Source: Solibacillus sp. R5-41
GTDB lineage: Bacteria; Bacillota; Bacilli; Bacillales_A; Planococcaceae
Direction: 5' to 3'
DNA length: 64,000 bases
Assembly: GCF_002736105.1 (NCBI RefSeq)
Contig: NZ_CP024123.1
Location: forward strand, 3,982,001-4,046,000
Below, piece after piece: positions 18,217 to 26,042 of the stretch; within the stretch, counting starts at the first letter, position 1, and each line of letters begins with the position of its first letter. Position numbers and translations under genes: made by a program. The notes under the pieces were generated by a model. The model did not search any database, was not told the origin of the DNA, and worked only from the letters and a program-made list of their open reading frames with translations.

Positions 18217-18601
18217 ATCAAAGGTCTGACCTTCTACTTCTTTATAATAACACTTAATTTCACAGAAGAATCTTTCGAATTTGTTACAAAATTAAGAACT
18301 TTATCTTTTTTAGTGTAACCTTATTACATTTAATGTAAACCCCTGTTTTGAATTTTTTTCAATAAGTTTATTTTTCATTTCCAAGAACAAAACAATCAAT
18401 ATACCTTGGCATTATTGACTGGTATCGAACAGTTAGATAGCGTTTTTACCACTTTTCACTATAAGCATAGTAAAAAACCTTTATTAATAAATTTTAATCA
18501 TGTTTAATGACAAATACAAGTGGAAATATTGTAGTATCACGCAGTTTTCTGTATGAAACAACTATTCACTAATTGGACGTTATTTCAGAGGAGGGGCCTT
18601 T
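18217..18601. other. Intergenic region upstream of the DUF1963 gene, with one operator-like palindrome
   Basis: This 385-base AT-rich stretch has no gene. A perfect 15-base palindrome TTACATTTAATGTAA lies at 18324-18338, next to a similar half-site (TGTAAC at 18314-18319). The size and symmetry fit a repressor binding site, but I cannot name the regulator and it is about 260 bases from the next start codon. Nothing else stands out. Confidence 0.4.
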
Positions 18602-19402
18602 ATGGAGAATTTAGATAAAATTATTTTTATCCCAAAAGAATTGAATCATTTCTATTGTTCTTTAATTGGCTCAGCGATTCAAGCTGCTATTATTGACCCT
18701 ATAAAACAAGCAACACTTTTACACGAAAGTAAGTTTGCCGGCCTACCTTATTTACCTAAGGGGTTCATACATCCTAAAGGTGATGATGGAAAGTTTATGT
18801 TGTTATTAGCACAAGTTAATTTTTCTGAGTTTCAGCTCAATCAACCATTCCCCTCAAAAGGAATTTTGCAATTTTATATTTCACAGCAATGCTCTCCTCA
18901 AAGAAAAGCTAACGCTGAGCTATGTCACTTTCACTTGCAATATGTTCCCACAAATGAATCGGAAGAGACGATCGAGCCTGATTTTTCTTATATGAATGGC
19001 GCGGATCTTCGGTATTTTCCAATAATGCAGGAGATGAAGCTGCATTTCAATAAATTATTTGAGCCTGTTTCTATAATGGACTACCGATTAAAATATTATT
19101 TTACACCAACAATTATGAATGAATTGATTACTTTAGATGAGCGCTCTTTTCACGATATTTATTTAGTAAATTATTTAGCGGCCGAACATAAAATAGGAGG
19201 CTATCCGTATTTTATTGAACAGGATTTTAGAGAAGCAAATCCTCATTTACAGCACTATGACACACTGCTCCTACAAATCGTGTCAAATGATGCACAACAG
19301 ATCATGTGGGGTGACAGTGGTATTATTAGCTTTTTTATTAATTCGAAAAAATTACAGCAACTCGACTTCTCCGATATTTATTTTCATTTAGAACAATATT
19401 AA
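18602..19402 (+). CDS. DUF1963 (YwqG-like) protein
   Basis: A 266-residue cytosolic protein. The pattern SKFAGLPYLPKGFIHPKG (normally SKxGGxPyLPxg-xwP), LLAQVNFSEF, GILQFYIS, IGGYPYFIEQD and the ending QIMWGDSGIISFFI are the DUF1963 hallmarks also found in B. subtilis YwqG. Function is unknown; members often occur near contact-dependent toxin loci such as the ywqHIJK-L cluster, but no toxin or immunity gene is beside this one. The ATG follows a very strong GAGGAGGGG site. Upstream is a 385-base gap with a palindrome; downstream is a hairpin repeat that can act as terminator. Confidence 0.88.
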   Translation: MENLDKIIFIPKELNHFYCSLIGSAIQAAIIDPIKQATLLHESKFAGLPYLPKGFIHPKGDDGKFMLLLAQVNFSEFQLNQPFPSKGILQFYISQQCSPQRKANAELCHFHLQYVPTNESEETIEPDFSYMNGADLRYFPIMQEMKLHFNKLFEPVSIMDYRLKYYFTPTIMNELITLDERSFHDIYLVNYLAAEHKIGGYPYFIEQDFREANPHLQHYDTLLLQIVSNDAQQIMWGDSGIISFFINSKKLQQLDFSDIYFHLEQY

Positions 19403-19473
19403 AAATTAAAGTTGTTTTTATTTATGTATATAAATAAAAGAATCTACCCTATTGATGTAAGTTTTCTATTATG

Positions 19474-19556
19474 GATTCTAATAAAGCGCGTGCTTATTTG
19501 GCTGGCTAAGCACATGAGTCACACAGCTTTGTGCTTTGTGCAAGGCCAGCCTTTTT
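19474..19556 (+). repeat. Hairpin repeat, family 2, copy 1 (terminator-like)
   Basis: ATTCTAATAAAGCGCGTGCT, TATTTGGCTGGCTAAGCACA and CACACAGCTTTGT also occur in diverged form at 56764-56847. GGCTGGC (19500-19506) pairs with GCCAGCC (19545-19551) and five T residues follow, so this copy probably terminates the DUF1963 transcript, 72 bases past its stop. Confidence 0.7.
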
Positions 19557-19693
19557 AGAGTAATTTTTAAAAGAGGGATTCTTTAGTTCATTTTATATAA
19601 TAACAATATGCTGACTTTTTTCATGAATGTTTCATATTAAGCAATTGGTTAATACGGTATAATGATATGAAAACAGCTAAAGAAGGTGAAATT

Positions 19694-21151
19694 TTGAGCA
19701 CATTGCTGGATTATAAATTAATATTGCCCCTCTTTATGCTTTTAAATTTTTTATTTGCTTTAGCGGTCATTTTTCTAGAGCGGAAAAAACCATCCTCTAC
19801 TTGGGCATGGTTACTCGTGTTATTTTTCCTACCATCTTTCGGATTTATTATATATTTACTTTTAGGACGGCAACTTCGGAAAAAACATCTATTCCGCTGG
19901 GACGGTCAAAAGAATATCGGGATTGAGAATCTAATCAGTTATCAAATTGAAGCCATAAAAAATGATGAGCTCGAATTCCGTACAGAACATATTAAAGAAT
20001 ATAATCACTTAATTTATATGAATTTAACAACCAATCATGCCGTTTTAACGCAGGATAATCAAATAAAAGTTTTTAATGATGGTAGTGACAAATTCGAAGC
20101 GTTAATTCACGACATTCTTGCCGCAAAAAATCATATTCATATTCAATATTATATTTTTAAGCTGGATAATTTAGGGCAACGTATTTTAAATGCCTTACAA
20201 AAAAAAGCGAAGCAAGGCGTAAAAGTTCGGATTTTATACGACGAAATGGGTTCACGTCGTGTTAAAAAACATCATTTTAAAGAATTAACTGATTTAGGTG
20301 GTGAGGTAGAAGTCTTTTTCCCATCTATTCTGCCACTTATAAACCCCCGTTTAAATTTTCGAAATCATCGTAAAATCGTCGTAATTGATGGGCGTATCAG
20401 CTATACGGGTGGGTTTAATGTAGGGGATGAATATTTAGGTTTATCAGATCGTTTTGGTTATTGGCGCGATACACATTTGCGCATTGAAGGAAGTGCCGTT
20501 CACCCTTTACAAACGCGATTTTTACTCGATTGGAATCAGGCAAGTACACATCATCAAATAGGCTATTCCAATCGTTACTTCCCCATCATTCCGCAAAAAG
20601 GGAATGTCGCTTTGCAAATTGTTTCAAGTGGACCTGATACAGAATGGGAAGTCATAAAAAATAATTACTTACGTTTGATTTCTACTGCGCAAAAGTTTGT
20701 CTATATTCAAACGCCGTATTTTATTCCAGACGATTCCTTTATGGATGCGATTCGAATTGCAGCCTTATCTGGGGTAGATGTGCGTATTATGATACCGAAT
20801 AAGCCAGATCACCTTTTCGTCTATTGGGCAACTTATTCCTATGTGGGGCAACTTGTTCAAGCTGGGGCGAAAATTTACCATTATGAAAAAGGCTTTATCC
20901 ATGCAAAAATGATTGTAGTTGATGATGAGGTAGCTTCAGTCGGCACTGCAAATATTGATGTGCGCAGCTTCAGTTTAAACTTTGAGGTAAATGTCTTAAT
21001 TTATGACCGCGTACTTGCTCACCAGCTAGCAGAAATCTTTGAAACAGATATATTAGATTGCTCTGAACTTACTCCAGAAATTTATGCAAACCGTTCAAAT
21101 ATTATAAAGTTTAAAGAGTCTATTTCAAGACTACTTTCACCAATTTTATAA
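19694..21151 (+). CDS. cls: Cardiolipin synthase
   Basis: A 485-residue membrane phospholipase D enzyme that condenses two phosphatidylglycerols to cardiolipin. Two membrane segments lie in the first 60 residues. The two HKD catalytic motifs are complete: HRKIVVIDGRISYTGGFN near residue 232 and HAKMIVVDDEVASVGTANID near 410. The TTG at 19694 is the likely start because GAAGGTG precedes it by 5 bases; the ATG at 19667 lacks a site and falls 4 bases after a TATAAT at 19658-19663 that is probably the promoter -10 box. A bidirectional terminator follows. Confidence 0.93.
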   Translation: MSTLLDYKLILPLFMLLNFLFALAVIFLERKKPSSTWAWLLVLFFLPSFGFIIYLLLGRQLRKKHLFRWDGQKNIGIENLISYQIEAIKNDELEFRTEHIKEYNHLIYMNLTTNHAVLTQDNQIKVFNDGSDKFEALIHDILAAKNHIHIQYYIFKLDNLGQRILNALQKKAKQGVKVRILYDEMGSRRVKKHHFKELTDLGGEVEVFFPSILPLINPRLNFRNHRKIVVIDGRISYTGGFNVGDEYLGLSDRFGYWRDTHLRIEGSAVHPLQTRFLLDWNQASTHHQIGYSNRYFPIIPQKGNVALQIVSSGPDTEWEVIKNNYLRLISTAQKFVYIQTPYFIPDDSFMDAIRIAALSGVDVRIMIPNKPDHLFVYWATYSYVGQLVQAGAKIYHYEKGFIHAKMIVVDDEVASVGTANIDVRSFSLNFEVNVLIYDRVLAHQLAEIFETDILDCSELTPEIYANRSNIIKFKESISRLLSPIL

Positions 21152-21162
21152 CATATGACTAC

Positions 21163-21200
21163 AAAAAAGGTATTTTGACTCGAGATCAAAATACCTTTTT
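21163..21200. terminator. Bidirectional terminator between cls and the carboxypeptidase gene
   Basis: AAAAAGGTATTTTGA and TCAAAATACCTTTTT pair around CTCGAGA. It lies between two converging genes and has T tails in both directions. Confidence 0.85.
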
Positions 21201-21213
21201 CCGTTGCAATATT

Positions 21214-22140
21214 TTACTCTATCCCTAAATACTCTTCTAATGTGACACCTGCATTATATACCTTTGTTGCCGTATCTCCCTCTAAATAACGGAAGTGCCA
21301 TGACTCATACATATAACCTGTAATGTCTTCCTTACCTTCTGGATAACGTAAAATAAATCCGTATTTATGGGCGTTTGTTGCTAACCATTTTCCAGCTGAT
21401 GTTTCACCAAATCCATTTGTTAGCCATAAGTTTTCTTTACCCTTCTCCCCAATATCAAACGATAAGCCTGTCTGATGCTCTGAATAACCTGGACGAGCAC
21501 TATAACGATCGGCGGCATCCTTACCATCGCGGTTTACATAGCGATTGTATAGATCTGTTTGATACTCATATGAACGGAAGCCACTAAAAGCTACTAGCGT
21601 ATACCCTTGTTTTCCCGCCTCGCCAATCATTTCTTCAAGCGCCGCACGTGCTTCAGGAGATTCACCTTTATTGAAAGTGGCTGGTAAAGGATACTTTTTA
21701 TTAGCAATTAAAATATTATCTACATAAGTCGGTTCTTTCGCAGGTTGTTGACCAACGATATAACCGTTTTCTTTTTTCACGACTTCATTTTCCTTTGGAG
21801 CATCTGTTTCACTTTTTGAACCCGCAGTTCCATTGCCATTCGCACTTGCTGTTGGGATGTCTGGTGAATCTGAATTACCTTCTTTTGGCTTCTCATCTTC
21901 ATTAGTATTTGCTTGTGGTTGTTCTATTTCTCCTACATTCAAATCATCTTTGTCATTTGATGGCACTTGCTCACCATCATTCGTTGGCTCTTGTCCTGTT
22001 ACTGCATCATTTTCATTCGTTACATCTCGATTGGCAACATCGTATTTATAAATGACCGAGCCAATAATTGCAATAATGAGTAACAATGAGATGATGGCAC
22101 CCGTTACAATTGGGCTGCTTTTTTTCTTCTTTGATTTCAT
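21214..22140 (-). CDS. VanY/LdcB-type D-Ala-D-Ala or LD-carboxypeptidase (M15B), membrane anchored
   Basis: A 308-residue protein with a lysine-rich start and one membrane segment (about residues 13-32), then a long Asp/Asn/Glu/Pro-rich linker to about 120, then an M15B zinc peptidase domain. The metal motifs are PGYSEHQTGLSFDIG (the SxHxxGxxxD signature) and ESWHFRYL (ExWHxxY). It is expected to trim peptidoglycan stem peptides outside the membrane. The ATG at 22140 follows AAGGTG by 6 bases. The adjacent small membrane protein gene upstream is 32 bases away and may be co-transcribed. Confidence 0.9.
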   Translation of the reverse strand: MKSKKKKSSPIVTGAIISLLLIIAIIGSVIYKYDVANRDVTNENDAVTGQEPTNDGEQVPSNDKDDLNVGEIEQPQANTNEDEKPKEGNSDSPDIPTASANGNGTAGSKSETDAPKENEVVKKENGYIVGQQPAKEPTYVDNILIANKKYPLPATFNKGESPEARAALEEMIGEAGKQGYTLVAFSGFRSYEYQTDLYNRYVNRDGKDAADRYSARPGYSEHQTGLSFDIGEKGKENLWLTNGFGETSAGKWLATNAHKYGFILRYPEGKEDITGYMYESWHFRYLEGDTATKVYNAGVTLEEYLGIE

Positions 22141-22172
22141 CTTTTTCACCTTCCCCTAGAAACCCCACTATT

Positions 22173-22433
22173 TTAGCCGGCTATCATAATCATTAATACC
22201 AATACAGATAAAACAGCAAAAGTAATCGACATTTTTCTCATCCATTTGGATTCTTTTTCATGACCTTGTTCTTTAAACGTGCGAGATCGGAAAAAGTTCG
22301 TTAACGTAAACATAACTGTCATCGATAAAATCGCGGCATTCATATTTTGTTGAATAATAAAATACAACGCAGAAAAACTTGCTGTTGCTACTAATAGTAG
22401 CGAAATAACCTTCTCATTCTTAATCTTTTTCAT
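22173..22433 (-). CDS. Small membrane protein of unknown function
   Basis: An 86-residue protein with three hydrophobic stretches (about residues 9-26, 30-45 and 67-85) and a basic loop NFFRSRTFKEQGHEKESKW between the second and third. The ATG follows AAAGGAG at the right distance. It is placed between yidC and the VanY-type carboxypeptidase on the same strand, with 32 bases to the latter. I cannot assign a family; B. subtilis has several proteins of this size and shape. Confidence 0.7.
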   Translation of the reverse strand: MKKIKNEKVISLLLVATASFSALYFIIQQNMNAAILSMTVMFTLTNFFRSRTFKEQGHEKESKWMRKMSITFAVLSVLVLMIMIAG

Positions 22434-22498
22434 TACTATCTCCTTTATTAGACTACCCTATATCAACTAGCGTAACATGTTTCCGTTACTTAACCGCT

Positions 22499-22529
22499 AA
22501 AAAAGTCGAGGCGATTATTAGCCCCGACC
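22499..22529 (-). terminator. Terminator after yidC
   Basis: GTCGAGGC and GCCCCGAC pair with one mismatch around GATTATTA, followed on the minus strand by a T run (22499-22504 A residues). It ends the yidC transcript. Confidence 0.6.
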
Positions 22530-22537
22530 CTATCCAT

Positions 22538-23293
22538 TTAGCCTTGCTTAGGTACATCTGAAAAATATTTTTTTCCTAAATATGTTTGTACGATTAATAT
22601 AAATCCTCCGACAGACCAGTATAAAGGTAACGCGGCCATAGAGGAGAATGAAATAAATACAATCATAATCGGTGAAATATACATCATTAGCTTCATCTGA
22701 GCTTGTTGGGCTTGAGGAACCGTTGCTAATGAAACTTTTGATTGAATAAAATAAATAATTCCAGCAACCGCTGTCATGACAATATCCGGTGAACCTAAGC
22801 TAAACCATAAAAATTCATGCGATTTTACATCTGCGGAATTCAAGATAGCAAAATATAATCCCATAATGATTGGCAATTGAATGAGCATTGGTAAACAACC
22901 CATATTGATTGGATTGACACCTGCATTTCTATAAACTTGCATCATTTCTTGCTGGAGTGCCCTTTGCTCTTCCTTAGAATCAACTGTTTTTAATTTTTGT
23001 TGAATATCATCCATTTTCGGCTTAATTTCATCCATCTTTAAGCGCATAATCGCTTGTGAGCGATAGTTTTTCAACATAATAGGCATTAAAATTAGTCGAA
23101 TTAAAATTGTAATAGTAATAATGGCTAATCCATAACTACCATTAAAAATCGTGTTCCCTAAGAAATCTAATAAAAAATCCATCGGTTTTACAAAAGTATT
23201 ATAAAAAATCCCTTCCTCATTTTCAACAGATTGACAACCCGTTAGTAAAATAGATGTTATGGCTAATAAAATCAATAACTTCCATCGCTTCAT
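22538..23293 (-). CDS. yidC: YidC/Oxa1 family membrane protein insertase
   Basis: A 251-residue lipoprotein insertase. The signal peptide ends LLTGCQS, giving a lipid anchor on the cysteine near residue 20. Five membrane segments follow; YGLAIITITILIRLILMPIM is the first, carrying the conserved arginine in the groove, and MGCLPMLIQLPIIMGLYFA the typical Oxa1 loop. It inserts proteins into the membrane alone or with SecYEG. It resembles B. subtilis YqjG/YidC2 in size. No mifM-like leader was found. A mosaic repeat starts 20 bases upstream of the ATG, just before the AAGGTG site, so its leader includes that repeat. Confidence 0.94.
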   Translation of the reverse strand: MKRWKLLILLAITSILLTGCQSVENEEGIFYNTFVKPMDFLLDFLGNTIFNGSYGLAIITITILIRLILMPIMLKNYRSQAIMRLKMDEIKPKMDDIQQKLKTVDSKEEQRALQQEMMQVYRNAGVNPINMGCLPMLIQLPIIMGLYFAILNSADVKSHEFLWFSLGSPDIVMTAVAGIIYFIQSKVSLATVPQAQQAQMKLMMYISPIMIVFISFSSMAALPLYWSVGGFILIVQTYLGKKYFSDVPKQG

Positions 23294-23312
23294 AGTTCAC
23301 CTTCTCAATGTT

Positions 23313-23416
23313 CAATTATGCCTCGGCATACTTGCATACAAATTTGACATTGTGCTCGCATAAAGAACACCTTTCTGAATCTGTGATTTCCGCCGGGGAT
23401 TTAACTTATTTTGAAG
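23313..23416 (+). repeat. Mosaic intergenic repeat, copy D, in the yidC leader
   Basis: CAATTATGCCTCGGCATACT is followed by GTGCTCGCATAAAGAACACC, TCTGTGATTTCCGCCGGGGA and TTAACTTATTTTGAAG. The order is the same as copies B and E without the last modules. It is on the strand opposite to yidC and begins 20 bases upstream of the yidC start codon. A TATACT at 23416-23421 (minus strand) may be the yidC -10 box. Confidence 0.75.
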
Positions 23417-23638
23417 TATAGCGCACTTTTAGCAAAACATAAAACGCTAGGTACAATCTCTGACTAAAGTTTTTTACAAAACAAAAAAAAACGGCACTTA
23501 CAATCTGTCGGGGTTTGGCATACAATTGCCTTCACAACATTTTTGTAGTGCAGTTTTAATATACTATGTTCTTCCATTTCCCAATCTGATTTTGAACTTG
23601 AAGGAACGCATCATTACTCTTGTAATATGTATCTTTAT

Positions 23639-24433
23639 TTATACATTCACAAACTCGATTTCCGTCATTTCAAAACGGTAAAATTCATGATGAAGCTCAT
23701 CACGGAAATGCTTCGGTGTTACACCTGTATACTTTTTGAAAATTCGTGTGAAATAGCTTTGGTTACAAAAATGGAATTGCTCAGAAATAGATGTAATGCT
23801 TTTATTTGTATGGCGTAAATAATATTGAGACTCCTCTACTCGACGAACATTTAAGTATTCTACTAATGTAATGCCCACATGTTCACGAAATATACGAGAT
23901 AAATGACTTGTACTAATATGGAAGTTAGCCGCAATGCTCTCAACCGATAAATCATTTTCAAGTTCGTCATTAATATACATAATCACTTTATTAACCGTTT
24001 GATGACGGAATGTAGGCTGTTTTCGATCCGCAATAAAATACACATAAAAATCAATTAAGTCATCCGCAAATTGTAAAAATTCAGCATCCTTCATTGAATT
24101 TTCAATCATATCTGCGCATGCTAAATTAAAGGCAAATGCTTTTTTTGATGGAACCTGATTATCAAGCAATTTACGTGCAACTATTGATGAGACCGTAATG
24201 AAATAATGACGTAAAACTTTAATAACCTGTTTACCAAAGCGCGCAGATAAAATATCAATAATCTCATGTAATGTTTTCTTCGCTTTCGTAGCCTCTAAAT
24301 GATAGATTTCAAATAAAAACTTCGATTCTAATACAAAAAAGTCCTCGATACCCACGTATTGATTAATATTATCGATTTCTTGGAAATACCTTTTGGATAT
24401 CGTTTCAGATATTGAATGTTGATGTAGCTGCAT
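23639..24433 (-). CDS. AraC family transcriptional regulator
   Basis: A 264-residue regulator with a C-terminal AraC/XylS domain of two helix-turn-helix units: LSVESIAANFHISTSHLSRI and then ITSISEQFHFCNQSYFTRIF, followed by FKKYTGVTPKHFRDEL. The N-terminal 165 residues are helical, have no cupin motif and match no sensor I know. A LEN-DLSVESIA phrase opens the DNA-binding part. The start ATG follows GAGGGG by 8 bases. It is divergent from the LytTR regulator across 547 bases and has no obvious target beside it, so its regulon cannot be stated. Confidence 0.88.
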   Translation of the reverse strand: MQLHQHSISETISKRYFQEIDNINQYVGIEDFFVLESKFLFEIYHLEATKAKKTLHEIIDILSARFGKQVIKVLRHYFITVSSIVARKLLDNQVPSKKAFAFNLACADMIENSMKDAEFLQFADDLIDFYVYFIADRKQPTFRHQTVNKVIMYINDELENDLSVESIAANFHISTSHLSRIFREHVGITLVEYLNVRRVEESQYYLRHTNKSITSISEQFHFCNQSYFTRIFKKYTGVTPKHFRDELHHEFYRFEMTEIEFVNV

Positions 24434-24980
24434 AGATTATCCCCTCTTTCTTCAGGCATAAATATTCTGTTATTCATAAGAAATACATCCTTCACTCTCA
24501 ATAGAGAATGATGTTGATTTTATCGATCCAATATTATTTCTTCTTTAATTGCTATGTTATGAAATGTAATGCATAAGTAAAAATTATGTAGTTTATAAAG
24601 CAAAGGAATTATTAACCATCTAGTTAGCTATTCTCTCTTTTGCGTATAATTACTCGTTTCGGTTTAGTGACTATAGTGAATATTACCATATTTTACGTTT
24701 TTCTTTCAACCTAATTTTAACAATTCTAATAGTTCTAAAATATCAACCTATTTCCTCTTTTTTCAAATAACCTTATTATTTCTCATATTTCAACGGTATA
24801 AAACATACAATTAATAACTTTTTATTCAATAAATAACCAAATATTACTTTCTTTATATAAAACTTTTTTAATAAAAAAGTTTTATCTTCATAATGAAACG
24901 AATCTTCTCAACCTAATTGCTTTAAATATGTAGTAAAATAGTTCATAATTGTTTAAAATGCTTATAAAGAGGTGTTAAAA
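24434..24980. other. AT-rich divergent intergenic region between two regulators
   Basis: No gene is visible in these 547 bases. The most marked structure is AACTTTTTTAATAAAAAAGTT (within about 24857-24883), a long AT hairpin some 100 bases upstream of the LytTR gene. Oligo-T and oligo-A tracts recur with about helical spacing, which suggests curved DNA. Promoters for both flanking genes must lie here but none has consensus boxes. Confidence 0.4.
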
Positions 24981-25631
24981 ATGGATCCAAAACAAATCGA
25001 AGAAATCATGGATGTCATTAAGGAGTTTTTTCCAGAAAATACGTCAATTGCTATCTCGGATACAAATGAGTATCTATACTACCAACCTAGCAAAAAGGTT
25101 GACCTAAAAATCAAACCAGGTGACCCTATTAAAGAGGGCTCCGCTGCTTACAAAGCATTAGCTTATGGTCAAAAAATCAATTCTTATATCGAATCAGATG
25201 TTTTTGGTGTCCCTTATTATGGTATGAGTATTCCTCTTATCGAAGAAGGCGAAACAAAAGGGGCAATTACAGCCATTTTCCCACAAAAACCATCACCATT
25301 CTTGACAAATTACATCACGGTAAAAATCGACGACTGCTGGTACCCAATTAAACATAGCGAAGTCATTTACCTTGAAACTCAGCTTCGTAAAACATTTGTA
25401 AAAACTATGCACCGTGAAGGCTACCACCGCTTAAATTTAAGCGACTTAGAATTATTCTTAGCGCCGGATTCCTTCATCCGATGCCACCGTTCATACATTG
25501 TTAATATTGACTTTATTGAAGAAATCCAACCTGATTCTCATTCAACGTTCTTATTAATTATGAAAGATGGGACACGCATTCCAGTAAGTCAACGTTATGC
25601 GAGTTACTTCAGACGTTCCCTAGGCTTCTAA
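24981..25631 (+). CDS. LytTR family regulator with an N-terminal sensor-like domain
   Basis: A 216-residue protein. Residues 1-105 resemble a PAS/Cache-like small sensor: DPKQIEEIMDVIKEFFPEN, YLYYQPSKKVDLKIKPGDPI and VPYYGMSIPLIEEGETKGAI. Residues 110-216 form a LytTR DNA-binding domain: YPIKHSEVIYLETQLRKTFV, FIRCHRSYIVNIDFIEEI and GTRIPVSQRYASYFRR. There is no receiver domain, so it probably senses a ligand directly. ATG at 24981 follows AAGAGGTG. It precedes an acetyl-CoA hydrolase gene by 411 bases, with its own terminator, so it may control that gene; this is inference. Confidence 0.9.
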   Translation: MDPKQIEEIMDVIKEFFPENTSIAISDTNEYLYYQPSKKVDLKIKPGDPIKEGSAAYKALAYGQKINSYIESDVFGVPYYGMSIPLIEEGETKGAITAIFPQKPSPFLTNYITVKIDDCWYPIKHSEVIYLETQLRKTFVKTMHREGYHRLNLSDLELFLAPDSFIRCHRSYIVNIDFIEEIQPDSHSTFLLIMKDGTRIPVSQRYASYFRRSLGF

Positions 25632-25641
25632 TGACTATATC

Positions 25642-25674
25642 AAAAACGACTTGTATAAAAACAAGTCGTTTTTT
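25642..25674 (+). terminator. Terminator after the LytTR gene
   Basis: AAAAACGACTTGT and ACAAGTCGTTTTT pair around a short loop, with six T residues at the end. It lies just after the stop codon. Confidence 0.85.
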
Positions 25675-25719
25675 GATTGCTTAAAATACACTTTTTCTTT
25701 GATTACTCAATTCAACGCT

Positions 25720-25750
25720 ATTCGCCATTTTATGAAGTTTTTCGTCATTG
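25720..25750 (+). promoter_or_regulatory. Candidate LytTR-type direct repeat
   Basis: ATTCGCCATTT (25720-25730) and TTTCGTCATTG (25740-25750) form an imperfect direct repeat with a 20-base period, two helical turns. LytTR proteins bind paired 9-base direct repeats about two turns apart. The match to the general consensus is only partial. It lies downstream of the LytTR gene and about 290 bases before the CoA-transferase start. Confidence 0.3.
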
Positions 25751-25886
25751 GTCATTCTTGATAAATAGCATTTTTATATGATTATTTCAATAAATATTGT
25801 ATAAATTCGCTACGCAACTCGCAAAATAAATTTTACACAAATTTAACTACCGTCGATTCTACACATATTTTCCCTTTAAAACATTT

Positions 25887-25900
25887 TTTAAGCGCTTTTA
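25887..25900 (+). promoter_or_regulatory. Candidate cre site (CcpA box)
   Basis: TTTAAGCGCTTTTA matches the Bacillus cre consensus TGWAAGCGYTWNCW at all but two positions, including the central AAGCGCTT core. It lies about 145 bases upstream of the acetyl-CoA hydrolase start codon. Carbon control by CcpA would fit an acetate/CoA enzyme; direct binding is inference. Confidence 0.5.
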
Positions 25901-26042
25901 TGTTCCCGCAAACAAAATGTGACAATTTGATGATATTATTATCTCATATGTCAGCTTACTATCTGACGAAATAAACAGAAAATTCAAACAATTTTCTAAT
26001 AGCTCCAAACCATCAAAAAACTTTTAGGGGAGGATTTTTTCT

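Noticed and set aside
23417-23638. Possible MifM-like leader peptide for yidC
   Set aside because: No frame with a ribosome site and arrest-like sequence is present on the minus strand upstream of yidC.
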